Shown here piece after piece: positions 8,146-17,982 of a stretch of 64,000 nt of DNA. A program made the translations under genes and the position numbers. The number at the start of each line of letters is the position of its first letter. The stretch's first letter is position 1. The DNA is from Paenibacillus tianmuensis (GTDB lineage: Bacteria > Bacillota > Bacilli > Paenibacillales > NBRC-103111): NCBI RefSeq assembly GCF_900100345.1, contig NZ_FMTT01000005.1:143145-207144 (forward strand), given 5' to 3'. The notes below the pieces were generated by a model. That model saw only the letters and a list, made by a program, of their open reading frames with translations, was not told the origin of the DNA and made no database searches.

Positions 8146-9915
8146 TTACTTTATGGCTACCGGCATCTGTTTGATATTCCCCTGGTCGGGCGTGACGAAC
8201 AGCGTTTTTTGATGATCATAGATCACGAATCCCGGCTTGGCGCCGCCAGGCTTGCGCACGTGCCGGATGAGCGTATAGTCGACCGGTACTTGGCTCGATT
8301 CCTTGGCTTGACTGAACCAGGCGGCAAGTTGAGCCGCTTCGTGCAGCGTCGCATCGCCGTACTCGGCGCTGCGAATGACGACGTGAGAGCCCGGAATATC
8401 TTTCGTATGCAGCCATGTATCGCCGGAATGGGCGAGCCGGTTCGTTAAGTACTCGTTCTGCGTGTTATTTTTGCCGACATAGATCGGGATGCCTTCGCTT
8501 GAAGTGTAGCAGGCCAGAGCCGGCTTTTGGTTCGGCTTTTTTTTGCGTCCTTTTTTGCCGCGGTCCCGCACGTAGCCTTGCTCCGTCAGCTCCTCACGGA
8601 TTTCCTGGATATCGGCCAGTCCTGCGCTGGCAAGCTGCTGCAGCAAATTGTCCAAATAACGGATTTCCTCGCGAGCCTCGGTCATCTGCTGCTGAACGGC
8701 GATCAGACTGTTTTTGCTTTTGGTATACTTTTTGAAATACCGTTGGGCGTTCTCGGACGGCGTTAACAGCGGATCAAGCTCGATCGTGACGGGACGCTGC
8801 TCTTCATCGTAATAGTTCACAACCTCGATTTGCTTGTCGCCTTTACGGATTTGGTGCAGCGAAGCGGTAAGCAGCTCGCCAAGGATGCGGAAGCGGTCCG
8901 CTCCGCGGGCGCCCTCCATCGTATCTTCCAGTTTTTCCATTTTTTTGATGTTTTTGCTGCGTTCGTTGCTGAGCAGCCGGAACAGATCGGCTACACGCTG
9001 CTTCACGGTATCCCGCTCCGCCTTGTCTCCGTAATACGCTTCGAGGCAGACGCTGATCGAAGCGAAGCGCTGCGTCTCGCCCTGCACGTGGCTCAGCTCC
9101 GTAATGGAGAAGAACGTTTTGCCCGTCGACGCTTCTTCGACAATAACCGTCTCCGTCGCTCCGGCTTCCAGCTTTTCGGTGAGCTCCCGGAACGGAGCCC
9201 ACAGCTTCGCGGACATTTCGGACGGCAGAGGCAGGCCTCCATTGGCGGCGCGGTATACAAGTTCGCGGGCGACGAGCGGGCTGAACCCGCTAAAATGCCC
9301 GACGAGCGCCTGCTCCCAGAAGCGCGTGGAAGCGGGCTCATCGGCCGCCTCGGCCGCTTCGGCAAGGAGAGCGGTGAAACGCTCCTCGCTCATTCCGAAC
9401 GGAAGCAGCTTGTGCTGCTCCGGCGGCGGCGTGTAGACGCTGCCCGGCATGACGATGCGGTAGCTGCTGATCGCCGGCGTGACGTGATGAATGCCGTCGG
9501 TAATGATCCCGGTCACCGGATCCTTCAAAATAATATTGCTGTGGCGGCCCATAATCTCCACGACGATCGTTTTGAGACTGAGGTCCCCGAGCTCGTCGCG
9601 CTGCCGGATGTTCAGCTGCAATATCCGTTCGAGACCAGGCTGCTCGATCGCTTCGATGATGCCTCCCTCGCAGTGCTTGCGCAGCAGCATGCAGAACATG
9701 GGCGCTTCCAGCGGATTCAGGAAGCTCTGCTCAGTGAGGTGTACCCGGGGGTAGGTGGGATTGGCGGACAGCAGCAGCTTCAGGTTGCGGCCGGCCGCGC
9801 GGATTTGCAGGACGATATCGTTTTCCGATGGCATCTGCACTTTATTGATTCGGGCCCCGACGCAGCATTGCAGCTCGCGGGCCAGACTGTGAACGACGAG
9901 ACCGTCGAAAGACAT
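8146..9915 (-). CDS. rqcH: Rqc2/RqcH ribosome quality control factor (NFACT, FbpA family)
   Basis: This 589-residue NFACT protein recruits tRNA-Ala to stalled 50S-nascent chain complexes and drives alanine tailing; it has also been called fibronectin-binding protein. The N-terminal NFACT-N segment (SFDGLVVHSLAREL, IVVEIMGRHSNIIL with the conserved R and N) is followed by HhH and coiled-coil parts and by the NFACT-R domain (PIYVGKNNTQNEYLTNRLA, DTWLHTKDIPGSHVVI, DYTLIRHVRKPGGAKPG). ATG 9915 is preferred over ATG 9930 because GGAG precedes it at nine bases and homologues begin MSFDG. The position opposite the Ca-ATPase matches Bacillus yloA/yloB. Confidence 0.93.
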   Translation of the reverse strand: MSFDGLVVHSLARELQCCVGARINKVQMPSENDIVLQIRAAGRNLKLLLSANPTYPRVHLTEQSFLNPLEAPMFCMLLRKHCEGGIIEAIEQPGLERILQLNIRQRDELGDLSLKTIVVEIMGRHSNIILKDPVTGIITDGIHHVTPAISSYRIVMPGSVYTPPPEQHKLLPFGMSEERFTALLAEAAEAADEPASTRFWEQALVGHFSGFSPLVARELVYRAANGGLPLPSEMSAKLWAPFRELTEKLEAGATETVIVEEASTGKTFFSITELSHVQGETQRFASISVCLEAYYGDKAERDTVKQRVADLFRLLSNERSKNIKKMEKLEDTMEGARGADRFRILGELLTASLHQIRKGDKQIEVVNYYDEEQRPVTIELDPLLTPSENAQRYFKKYTKSKNSLIAVQQQMTEAREEIRYLDNLLQQLASAGLADIQEIREELTEQGYVRDRGKKGRKKKPNQKPALACYTSSEGIPIYVGKNNTQNEYLTNRLAHSGDTWLHTKDIPGSHVVIRSAEYGDATLHEAAQLAAWFSQAKESSQVPVDYTLIRHVRKPGGAKPGFVIYDHQKTLFVTPDQGNIKQMPVAIK

Positions 9916-10122
9916 GTGGGACAACTCCATTCTTCATGCGCAAAAGCGATTTTTGAGTGCTACCCTCTATCATGCCATATTTTAAAGCAAATTTTAAGTC
10001 GTCGGGTCTGCATGCGTCTGCCGCTCCGATAGGAGGCGGCCCCGGCGTTCCTTTCCAGGTGCTAATTTCCAGCTTGTCTGAATACATTTAACATAGACAA
10101 CCTTTTGGGAGGGAAAAAGCAG

Positions 10123-12915
10123 ATGAGTCAGAAGAAGTGGTATCAAATGTCGACGGAAGAAACCCTGCAGTCGTCCGGGACAGAGCCTTCAAAAGGGCTG
10201 ACTATGGAGGAATCGGAAAAGCGTCTGGCCGCATACGGCAAAAACGAGCTGGCGGAAGGGCAAGGCGTGTCTCCAGTAACGCTGTTTTTGAACCAATTCA
10301 AAGACTTCATGGTGCTCGTGCTCGCCGGAGCGACGCTTGTCTCGGGTTTGCTGGGCGAATATTTGGACGCGGTCGCGATCATTGCGATTATTATCATGAA
10401 CGGCATTCTCGGCTTCGTGCAGGAATTCCGGGCGGAACGATCGCTGCGGGCGCTGAAGGAGCTGTCGGCGCCGAACGCCAAGGTGCTGCGGGAGGGCCAG
10501 GTGGAACTCATACCGGCACGATGGCTGGTTCCCGGGGATATCGTCGTGCTGGAAAGCGGCGATCGGATGCCGGCGGACGTCCGGTTCATTGAGACGAACG
10601 GCCTTTATGCGGAAGAGTCCGCGCTGACCGGGGAATCCGTACCGGTCGCCAAACATACGGAGTCGCTGGAGGGAGAAGATATTCCTCTGGGGGACCAGCG
10701 CAATGTAGGCTTTATGGGGACGATGCTGACGCGAGGAACGGCCAAAGGGATCGTGGTCCGTACCGGCATGGCGACGGAGATGGGCAAGATCGCCGACCTG
10801 ATCCAAAATACCGATGCTACTGAGACGCCTTTGCAGCACCGGCTCGAGCAGCTCGGCAAAATATTGATCGTCGTCGCGCTGGTGCTGACAGTGATGGTCG
10901 TGGTTGCGGGCATTCTGCATGGACAAGAGCCGTACGGCATGTTCCTCGCGGGGGTGAGCCTGGCGGTCGCCGCGATTCCGGAAGGGCTGCCTGCGATTGT
11001 AACCATTGCACTGGCGCTTGGGGTACAGCGGATGATTCAGCGCAAGGCGATCGTCCGCAAGCTGCCTTCCGTCGAGACGCTCGGCTGTGCTTCCGTCATC
11101 TGCTCGGACAAAACCGGCACGCTGACGCAAAATAAAATGGCCGTGACGCACTTGTGGGCGGGCGGCGAGCTGCTTGAGGTGTCGGGGAACGGCTACGACC
11201 CGCGCGGTGAAATTTTGAAGCAGGGGCAGCACGTCGATGTGCGGAAAAACCAGATGCTGCGCCGGCTGCTGCAGGTTTCCGTGCTCTGCAACAATGCGGA
11301 GCTGCGGGAGGAGCGGGCGGAATCCAAGAAAAAGCAGCCGGACAACGAGACGGAGGGCGTGTGGAGCATCAAGGGCGATCCGACGGAGGGAGCGCTTGTC
11401 GTGCTCGGGGCCAAAGCCGGCGTCACGCAGCAATCGCTCGGAGGCTTGTACCGGCGCGTCGTGGAGTTCCCGTTCGATTCGGAGCGCAAGCGGATGTCGG
11501 TCATCGTCGAGCATCAGGGCGGCCGGATGGTCTGCACGAAGGGGGCGCCCGACGTTCTGGTGCAGCAGTGCGCCTACGTGCTGTGGGACGATAAAATCAT
11601 CCCGTTTACTCCGACGCTCAAGCAGAAGGTGATGGCCGCGAACGAAGGGATGGCTAAAAACGCGCTCCGCGTGCTCGGTCTGGCTTACCGCGATTTGAAA
11701 CCGACGGAACGGAGCGAGGAAGAGACGGCGGTGGAAAACCAGCTTGTTTTCGTCGGTCTGACCGGGATGATCGACCCGCCGCGCAAAGAAGCGCGGGAAG
11801 CGATTCTCAAATGCCGCAAGGCGGGCATCAGAACGGTCATGATCACCGGCGATCACCAGACGACGGCGGAGGCCATCGCCAGGCAGATCGGGATTCTGCC
11901 GCAGGATGGCCTTGCTCTGAACGGCCAGCTGCTTAGCGCGATGACCGACGACGACCTCGATAAGCGGGTCGGCGAGGTGTACGTCTACGCTCGAGTGTCT
12001 CCGGAGCATAAGCTGCGCATCGTCAAATCGCTCCAGCGCCAAGGCCACGTCGTGGCGATGACCGGCGACGGCGTGAACGACGCGCCGGCGATCAAGGCGG
12101 CGGATATCGGCATCGCGATGGGGATCAGCGGGACGGACGTATCGAAGGAAGCGTCCGCGCTCGTGCTCAGCGACGATAATTTTGCCACGATTGTCTCGGC
12201 TATCGAGGAAGGTCGGGGGATTTACGAAAATATCCGCAAATTTATCCGCTACTTGCTCGCTTCGAATGTCGGCGAAATTTTGACGATGTTTCTCGCCATG
12301 CTGGCCGGGCTGCCACTGCCGCTCGTGCCGATTCAGATTTTATGGGTCAATCTCGTGACGGACGGCTTGCCGGCCATGGCGCTTGGCGTGGATCAGGCGG
12401 AGAAAGATTTGATGCAGCAGAAGCCCCGCCTGGCCAAAGAAAATATTTTTTCTCGCCGCCTCGGGTGGAAAATTATTAGCCGCGGCATTCTGATCGGACT
12501 ATGCACCTTGGCGGCATTCTACATTACGCTCAAGCAGGGCGGGGACGGCCCAGGCGCGCTTGTGAAGGCGCAGACGGTCGCTTTCGTCACGTTGGTGATG
12601 GCACAGCTCATCCACGTGTTCGACTGCCGCAGCTCGCGCTCGATTTTCCACCGGAACCCGCTTCAGAACAAGTGGCTTGTGATGGCGGTCGTGTCTTCGC
12701 TGCTGCTGATGCTGCCGGTGCTTTATGTCGAGAAGCTTCAGCCGATTTTCAAGACAGTGCCGCTCGGTGTTGCGGATTGGGTGCTTGTGCTCGTATTTGC
12801 GGGTATTCCGACATTCCTGATGGGTATCGGAAGCCTGATGAGCAAACCGCGGAAGCGCAAGCCCGCGTCGTACGGAGGAGGCGGGACGAAGGCGATGAAG
12901 CCGGTCGTCCGGTAA
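10123..12915 (+). CDS. P-type calcium-transporting ATPase
   Basis: This 930-residue P2A ATPase resembles SERCA/PMR1-like YloB of Bacillus, which exports Ca2+ and matters in sporulation and germination. Motifs in order: LTGESVPV (actuator), AAIPEGLPAIV (M4 ion site), CSDKTGTLTQNKM with the phosphorylated Asp, KGAPD, MITGDHQTT, and TGDGVNDAPAIKAADIGIAMG. C-terminal membrane helices are present. ATG 10123 follows GGGAGGGA; the frame also contains an upstream TTG that is too close to that site. The divergent partner is rqcH. Confidence 0.94.
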   Translation: MSQKKWYQMSTEETLQSSGTEPSKGLTMEESEKRLAAYGKNELAEGQGVSPVTLFLNQFKDFMVLVLAGATLVSGLLGEYLDAVAIIAIIIMNGILGFVQEFRAERSLRALKELSAPNAKVLREGQVELIPARWLVPGDIVVLESGDRMPADVRFIETNGLYAEESALTGESVPVAKHTESLEGEDIPLGDQRNVGFMGTMLTRGTAKGIVVRTGMATEMGKIADLIQNTDATETPLQHRLEQLGKILIVVALVLTVMVVVAGILHGQEPYGMFLAGVSLAVAAIPEGLPAIVTIALALGVQRMIQRKAIVRKLPSVETLGCASVICSDKTGTLTQNKMAVTHLWAGGELLEVSGNGYDPRGEILKQGQHVDVRKNQMLRRLLQVSVLCNNAELREERAESKKKQPDNETEGVWSIKGDPTEGALVVLGAKAGVTQQSLGGLYRRVVEFPFDSERKRMSVIVEHQGGRMVCTKGAPDVLVQQCAYVLWDDKIIPFTPTLKQKVMAANEGMAKNALRVLGLAYRDLKPTERSEEETAVENQLVFVGLTGMIDPPRKEAREAILKCRKAGIRTVMITGDHQTTAEAIARQIGILPQDGLALNGQLLSAMTDDDLDKRVGEVYVYARVSPEHKLRIVKSLQRQGHVVAMTGDGVNDAPAIKAADIGIAMGISGTDVSKEASALVLSDDNFATIVSAIEEGRGIYENIRKFIRYLLASNVGEILTMFLAMLAGLPLPLVPIQILWVNLVTDGLPAMALGVDQAEKDLMQQKPRLAKENIFSRRLGWKIISRGILIGLCTLAAFYITLKQGGDGPGALVKAQTVAFVTLVMAQLIHVFDCRSSRSIFHRNPLQNKWLVMAVVSSLLLMLPVLYVEKLQPIFKTVPLGVADWVLVLVFAGIPTFLMGIGSLMSKPRKRKPASYGGGGTKAMKPVVR

Positions 12916-12925
12916 AGGGTATGGG

Positions 12926-12970
12926 AGCCGGACCCCTGCGAAAGCAGAGGGTTCGGCTATTTGCATTTTC
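12926..12970 (+). terminator. Terminator of the calcium ATPase gene
   Basis: AGCCGGACCC pairs with GGGTTCGGCT, enclosing an inner CTGC-GAAA-GCAG helix; TATTTGCATTTT follows. Confidence 0.85.
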
Positions 12971-13064
12971 GCCCAAATTCGGATAAAATTTTGCGGAGTC
13001 GCTATGCATAGCTGCGAATTTGCGATATAGTAGGGTGTAAAACGCTGAAATGGGAGCAATAACG

Positions 13065-13901
13065 ATGAATTTCACGAAAATGCAAGGGTTAGGCAACGAT
13101 TTTATCGTCTTGCACGGCCACAAGGAGCTGCCTGCGGACGCATCGGAGCAAGCGATCCGGTTGTGCGACCGCCATTTCGGCATCGGCGCGGACGGTCTTG
13201 TCTACCTGCTTCCTTCGGCAAAAGCCGACTATATGATGCGAATCATCAATTCCGACGGCTCGGAGGCGGAGCAATGCGGCAACGCCATCCGCTGTGCGGC
13301 CAAATATATTTACGATCACGAGCTTGTTCCCCGGGACAAAACCGAGCTGACGATCGAAACGATCGGAGCCGGTGCGCTGGCGGTGCAGCTGACGGTCGAG
13401 GAAGGGCGCGTCGCTGCGGTACGCGTCGATATGGGCGCGCCGGTATTGAACGGGCTCGAAATTCCTACGACGATCGACGAGCCGCAGGTCATCGGGTATC
13501 CGGTCACCGTCGATGGACGCGAATTCCGCTTCACCGCCGTGTCGATGGGCAACCCTCACTGCGTCATTTTTGTCGAGGATGCGGTCGGAGTGGATTTGTA
13601 TGCTTGGGGCCCGAAACTCGAAACGCACGCGCTGTTTCCACGTAAAATGAATGTAGAGTTCGCGACGGTCCAGAGGCGCGATTATGCCGATATGCGGGTA
13701 TGGGAACGCGGCGCAGGTCCGACGCTCGCCTGCGGAACGGGCGCCTGCGCCACGCTGGTGGCCGGGGTACTCACCGGACAAATGGACCGGGAAGCGGTCA
13801 TTTCCTTAAAAGGCGGCGATCTTCGGATCGAATGGAATGAATCAGATAATCGTGTTTACATGACGGGACCGGCGGAAATCGTGTTTAAAGGAACGCTGTA
13901 A
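13065..13901 (+). CDS. dapF: Diaminopimelate epimerase
   Basis: DapF converts LL- to meso-diaminopimelate for peptidoglycan and lysine synthesis without a cofactor. The 278 residues keep the two catalytic cysteines in CGNAIRC and ACGTGACA, plus GLGNDF at the start and VSMGNPHCV. ATG 13065 has GGGAG eight bases upstream and gives the family N-terminus; ATG 13050 has no site. The next gene begins within about 10 to 35 bases, so a common transcript is likely. Confidence 0.95.
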   Translation: MNFTKMQGLGNDFIVLHGHKELPADASEQAIRLCDRHFGIGADGLVYLLPSAKADYMMRIINSDGSEAEQCGNAIRCAAKYIYDHELVPRDKTELTIETIGAGALAVQLTVEEGRVAAVRVDMGAPVLNGLEIPTTIDEPQVIGYPVTVDGREFRFTAVSMGNPHCVIFVEDAVGVDLYAWGPKLETHALFPRKMNVEFATVQRRDYADMRVWERGAGPTLACGTGACATLVAGVLTGQMDREAVISLKGGDLRIEWNESDNRVYMTGPAEIVFKGTL

Positions 13902-13933
13902 GGTCCATCATGGAGAGAAGGGAGATGCCGTTA

Positions 13934-15829
13934 GTGAAACCGGATTTGCGAGAAGCGCTCAGACGTCAAGTGCTGGTAGGGGACGGGGCCATAGGGACGT
14001 ACCTGTACCAGATGGGTTTTCCTGTCGGCATTTCTTATGAAGAATTAAATTTGCTGAAGCCCGATGTCATTATGGACGTGCATCGGCGCTATTACGAAGC
14101 GGGCGCGCGCTTAATCGAAACCAATACGTTTTCGGCGAACCGCGAAAAGCTGTCCAAATACGGGCTGGAGCAGGAGATGGAGGCGATCAACCGCGCCGGC
14201 GTCGAGCTGGCCAGAAAAGCGGTTGGGGACGATGCCTATATCGTCGGCGCCATCGGCTCGATCCGGGCGGGCAAGCGCAAAAATGTCCGCACGGCCAAGA
14301 TCAAGGATGATTTCTGCGACCAAATTGAGGTGCTTGTCGATACGCCGGTGGATGGGCTGCTGCTCGAGTCGTTCTACGATCTGGAGGAAATGTTGATCGC
14401 GCTGAAGCTGATCCGCAAGGTCAGCGAGCTCCCGGTCATTTGCCAGTTTGCCACCGAAGGCACGGGCTCGACGCATGACGGCATCCTGCTGACGGAAGCG
14501 CTCCGCATGCTGACGGCGGCCGGGGCGGACGTGGTCGGCTTTAACTGCCGGAGCGGTCCGAACGGGCTGATGCGTTCGCTCCAGCGAGTCGCCAGCATGG
14601 AGGGTGCGCCGCCGATTTCGGTATTCCCGAACGCAGGGATCGCCGACTACGTGGACGGACGATACACTTACGCGGCGACTCCGCAATATTTTGGACAAAC
14701 TGCCCGGAAATTCGTCGACCTGGGGGCGCGGATCGTCGGCGGCTGCTGCGGCACGACGCCCGAGCATATCGCCGCCATGGCGCAGTCGCTTCAGAACTAT
14801 ACGCCCGATCCGAATGCTTTGCGCTTGCTGCAGGAAGTCGGCGGCAGAAGCGAGACCGGCCGCAATGTGCCGCTCCTGCAGCCCGTATCGTCGCCTCCCG
14901 CTCCGGAGCCGAATCTCGTGAAGCTAGCGAAGGAACGCTATACCGTCATCGTGGAGCTTGACCCGCCACGCGATCTGGACATCGAGAAGTTCATGCAGGG
15001 TGCGCAGGCGCTCAAAAATGCCGGGGTCGACGCGCTGACGATGGCGGACAATTCGCTGGCCGTCACACGGATGAGCAATTTGGCGCTCGGCAGTCTGGTG
15101 AAAGAGAGAATCGGCATGAAGCCGCTCATTCACATCGCCTGCCGGGACCGCAACATGATCGGCACCCAATCGCATATGATGGGGCTGCACGCGCTCGGCA
15201 TCGACCATGTGTTGGCCGTGACGGGCGATCCGGCCAAGTTCGGCGATTTGCCGGGTTCGAGCTCCGTTTACGATCTGACGTCGTTCGAGATCATCCGGAT
15301 GATCAAGCAGTTAAACGAGGGAATCGCTTTTTCCGGCAAGTCGCTTAAGAAGAAAGCGAATTTCGTCGTCGGCGCCGCCTTCAATCCCAACGTCAAGCAC
15401 TTGGATAAAGCGGTGCAGCGGCTTGAGCGCAAAATCGAGTCCGGCGCCGATTATATCATGACTCAGCCTGTCTATAATGCGGAGCTGATCGAGAAGGTGT
15501 ACGAGGCGACAAAGCATCTGGATGTTCCGATCTTCATCGGCATTATGCCGCTCGCCAGCGGGGGCAACGCCGAATACCTGCATAACGAGGTTCCGGGCAT
15601 TCAGTTATCGGACGAAGTCCGGCAGCGGATGAACGGGCTCAAGGGCGAGGAAGGACGGGCCATGGGCGTGCAGATCGCCAAGGAACTTCTCGATGCGGCA
15701 ATGTGTTATTTTAAAGGAATTTACCTGATGACGCCGTTCCTTGCCTACGAGATGACCGTACAGCTGACGGAGTACGTTTGGGAGAAAGCGCAGCGGCTTG
15801 ATTCCCACTTGTACCCACTATCAAAATGA
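13934..15829 (+). CDS. yitJ: Bifunctional homocysteine S-methyltransferase / methylenetetrahydrofolate reductase
   Basis: The N-terminal half (residues ~10-290) is a zinc-dependent homocysteine methyltransferase: DGAIGTYLYQ, the cysteine in VGFNCRSGP and the cysteine pair in GGCCGTTPEH. The C-terminal half from about 330 is a MetF-like flavin barrel (VIVELDPPRDLD, VTGDPAKFGD, MTQPVYN). Together they supply methionine. GTG 13934 is chosen because GGGAG lies nine bases upstream; ATG 13910 in the same frame is possible and would add eight residues. The gene follows dapF with no room for an S-box riboswitch, unlike the usual yitJ leader. Confidence 0.92.
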   Translation: MKPDLREALRRQVLVGDGAIGTYLYQMGFPVGISYEELNLLKPDVIMDVHRRYYEAGARLIETNTFSANREKLSKYGLEQEMEAINRAGVELARKAVGDDAYIVGAIGSIRAGKRKNVRTAKIKDDFCDQIEVLVDTPVDGLLLESFYDLEEMLIALKLIRKVSELPVICQFATEGTGSTHDGILLTEALRMLTAAGADVVGFNCRSGPNGLMRSLQRVASMEGAPPISVFPNAGIADYVDGRYTYAATPQYFGQTARKFVDLGARIVGGCCGTTPEHIAAMAQSLQNYTPDPNALRLLQEVGGRSETGRNVPLLQPVSSPPAPEPNLVKLAKERYTVIVELDPPRDLDIEKFMQGAQALKNAGVDALTMADNSLAVTRMSNLALGSLVKERIGMKPLIHIACRDRNMIGTQSHMMGLHALGIDHVLAVTGDPAKFGDLPGSSSVYDLTSFEIIRMIKQLNEGIAFSGKSLKKKANFVVGAAFNPNVKHLDKAVQRLERKIESGADYIMTQPVYNAELIEKVYEATKHLDVPIFIGIMPLASGGNAEYLHNEVPGIQLSDEVRQRMNGLKGEEGRAMGVQIAKELLDAAMCYFKGIYLMTPFLAYEMTVQLTEYVWEKAQRLDSHLYPLSK

Positions 15830-15843
15830 ATTAGAATAGGATA

Positions 15844-16740
15844 ATGGATGTGAAGGCCATGGTCATCAGTATGACCGGCTTCGGACAAGCCGCACGTATG
15901 ACGGACGGCTTCCGGATCCAGATTGACCTTAAATCGGTCAATCACCGTTACTGCGAGATCGTGGTACGGATGCCCCGGGAATTTGCCCGTTACGAGAACG
16001 CGGTTAAAGCCGCCGTTCAGCAGCATGTAAGGCGCGGGCGTGTCGATGCGTTCGTTACGATGGAACGCGACCGCGACGTACCGCAAGCCATCGAGATCGA
16101 TTGGAGCTTGGCGATGGGCTACGTCCAGGCGGCCGAACAGCTGCGGGAGCGGTTATCCCTTAAGGACGAGCTGCGCCTGCGCGACTTGCTTGCCATTCCC
16201 GGCTTGGTTGAGATCGGGCAGAATCAGGAGATGGCCGAGGAGCGGATGGAAGCGGAGCTTGTTGCCTGCGCAGCGGAAGCGGCCAGGGAGCTTTCGGACA
16301 TGCGCGAGAAGGAAGGCGCCTTTCTTCAGAGCGATCTGATGCAGCGTATCGGGACGATGGAGCAATATTGCAGTGCTGCGTCGGGAATCGCGCCTCAAGT
16401 GGTGCAAGATTATGCCGGCAAGCTGCGCGCCCGGATCGAAGAGCTTTTGCAGCAAGCGCCTCCGGACGAGCAGCGGCTTGCGATGGAGATCGCCGTCTTC
16501 GCCGACCGCGCCAGCATCGCCGAAGAGCTGACCCGTCTGCAAAGCCACTGCAAGCAGTTCCGGGAACTGCTGAAATCTTCCGAGCCGGTGGGCCGCAAGC
16601 TCGATTTTCTCGTTCAGGAGATGAACCGGGAAGCGAATACGATCGGTTCTAAAGCGAATCACGCCCAACTGGCCGCCGTGGTGGTCGACATGAAAGCGGA
16701 GCTTGAAAAAATGCGGGAGCAGATTCAAAATATCGAGTGA
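15844..16740 (+). CDS. yicC: YicC family endoribonuclease
   Basis: This 298-residue protein of the YicC/YloC family has homologues acting as endoribonucleases on RNA. Conserved landmarks are ISMTGFGQA near the N-terminus, LKSVNHRYCE and the C-terminal GRKLDFLVQEMNREANTIGSKA segment, which is close to invariant. ATG 15844 and ATG 15859 are both possible; neither has a perfect ribosome binding site. In Bacillus it also precedes remA and gmk. Confidence 0.9.
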   Translation: MDVKAMVISMTGFGQAARMTDGFRIQIDLKSVNHRYCEIVVRMPREFARYENAVKAAVQQHVRRGRVDAFVTMERDRDVPQAIEIDWSLAMGYVQAAEQLRERLSLKDELRLRDLLAIPGLVEIGQNQEMAEERMEAELVACAAEAARELSDMREKEGAFLQSDLMQRIGTMEQYCSAASGIAPQVVQDYAGKLRARIEELLQQAPPDEQRLAMEIAVFADRASIAEELTRLQSHCKQFRELLKSSEPVGRKLDFLVQEMNREANTIGSKANHAQLAAVVVDMKAELEKMREQIQNIE

Positions 16741-16755
16741 TTTTAGTAATTAACT

Positions 16756-16851
16756 CTTTCTTTTGAAATGATTTTTGTTTGTTGCGGGTGGCGGAGGCAG
16801 ATGCTGCTGATTCGCAGCCTCTGACGAACAACCTCTCATTTTAAAAGAAAG
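16756..16851 (+). promoter_or_regulatory. Long hairpin leader upstream of remA
   Basis: A 16-nt arm at 16756-16771 (CTTTCTTTTGAAATGA) pairs with 16836-16851 (TCATTTTAAAAGAAAG) with one G.U pair. The enclosed ~64 nt contain smaller helices (TTGTT/AACAA, GAGGC/GCCTC, GCTGC/GCAGC). The right arm ends just before the remA ribosome binding site. It is not followed by a T-run, so a leader structure or processing site fits better than a terminator. Confidence 0.6.
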
Positions 16852-16871
16852 TTCCAGGGGGAACCTATAAC

Positions 16872-17132
16872 ATGGCGATCAAACTAATCAACATCGGTTT
16901 CGGGAATATCGTATCTGCGAATCGAATTATTTCCATTGTCAGCCCGGAATCGGCACCGATCAAACGGATCATCCAAGAAGCGCGCGACCGCCATATGCTG
17001 ATCGATGCGACTTACGGTCGCCGCACCCGCGCCGTCATTATCACGGACAGCGATCATGTCATTTTGTCCGCGGTACAGCCGGAAACGGTGGCGCATCGAC
17101 TTTCCAATAAGGACGATGATCATGACGAGTAA
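16872..17132 (+). CDS. remA: Extracellular matrix regulator RemA
   Basis: This 86-residue protein matches RemA (YlzA, DUF370), a DNA-binding activator of biofilm matrix and osmoprotection genes in Bacillus. The N-terminal [21 protein letters not shown] and central [22 protein letters not shown] segments are family hallmarks, including the paired arginines needed for DNA binding. AGGGGG lies ten bases upstream. The end overlaps gmk by 11 bases. Confidence 0.95.
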   Translation: MAIKLINIGFGNIVSANRIISIVSPESAPIKRIIQEARDRHMLIDATYGRRTRAVIITDSDHVILSAVQPETVAHRLSNKDDDHDE

Positions 17133-17763
17133 TGTAGGATATACCCCTGCGGATAAAGGAATCTTGATCGTGCTTTCCGGCCCTTCCGGCGTCGGCAAGG
17201 GTACCGTCTGTAAAGCGCTGCGGAGCTGCACGTCGGATATCGTGTATTCGGTCTCCGCGACAACGCGGGCTCCGCGGCAGGGCGAAACGGATGGGGTCAA
17301 TTATTTTTTTAAGACCAGGGAACAATTCCGGCAAATGATCGAGCAAGACCAGATGCTGGAATGGGCGGAATACGTAGGCAATTATTACGGGACGCCGCGC
17401 AAGTTTGTAGAAGATACGCTGAACACAGGCAAAGACATTATTTTGGAAATCGAAGTGCAGGGTGCGCTAAAGGTGAAGCAGAAGTTCCCGGAAGGGGTAT
17501 TCATTTTTTTGCTGCCTCCGTCGCTGCCGGAGCTTGAAAGCCGTATCGTCGGACGCGGCACGGAATCCGAGGAAACGATTCGCAATCGAATGTCGGTGGC
17601 GGTCGATGAGATTGCGATGATGGAGCATTACGATTATGCGATCGTCAACGATCAAGTAGACCTTGCGTGTTCCCGCATCCGCAGCATTTTGACGGCGGAG
17701 CACTACCGCAAGGACCGGATGGTTTCCAAAATTCAACATTGGATGGCTGAGGTGAAAAAATAA
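17122..17763 (+). CDS. gmk: Guanylate kinase
   Basis: Gmk phosphorylates GMP to GDP. The 213 residues carry the P-loop [10 protein letters not shown], the GMP-binding [17 protein letters not shown] stretch and EIEVQGA. ATG 17122 is supported by AAGGA eight bases upstream; the frame extends further upstream without a better start. It is in the remA-gmk-rpoZ cluster, as in Bacillus. Confidence 0.95.
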   Translation: MTSNVGYTPADKGILIVLSGPSGVGKGTVCKALRSCTSDIVYSVSATTRAPRQGETDGVNYFFKTREQFRQMIEQDQMLEWAEYVGNYYGTPRKFVEDTLNTGKDIILEIEVQGALKVKQKFPEGVFIFLLPPSLPELESRIVGRGTESEETIRNRMSVAVDEIAMMEHYDYAIVNDQVDLACSRIRSILTAEHYRKDRMVSKIQHWMAEVKK

Positions 17764-17764
17764 C

Positions 17765-17980
17765 ATGTTGTATCCTTCAATCGACAGACTTTTGGACAAG
17801 GTAGACAGCAAGTATTCGCTCGTAGTAGCGGCCTCTAAACGGGCGCGCATGCTGCGCGACGGTTCCAAAACCGAAATGAAACAGAAGAAATCTCACAAAT
17901 ACGTAGGGCTGGCGCTGGAAGAAATCTACGAAGACCATATTTCCTACGAGAAATTGCAAAACAAAGAATCCTCAAAGTAA
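17765..17980 (+). CDS. rpoZ: RNA polymerase subunit omega
   Basis: The 71-residue omega subunit contains MLYPSIDRLL, the SKYSLVVAASKRAR core that embraces beta-prime, and ALEEIYEDHI. It begins two bases after gmk and is closed by a terminator. Confidence 0.95.
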   Translation: MLYPSIDRLLDKVDSKYSLVVAASKRARMLRDGSKTEMKQKKSHKYVGLALEEIYEDHISYEKLQNKESSK

Positions 17981-17982
17981 AC

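Noticed and set aside
8830..10032. A 400-codon plus-strand frame opposite rqcH
   Set aside because: It is the shadow of the clearly homologous NFACT gene on the minus strand and shows no recognisable domain.
10189..12048. A 619-codon minus-strand frame opposite the calcium ATPase
   Set aside because: Arg/His-rich composition typical of the antisense frame of a GC-rich gene; the plus strand carries all P-type motifs.
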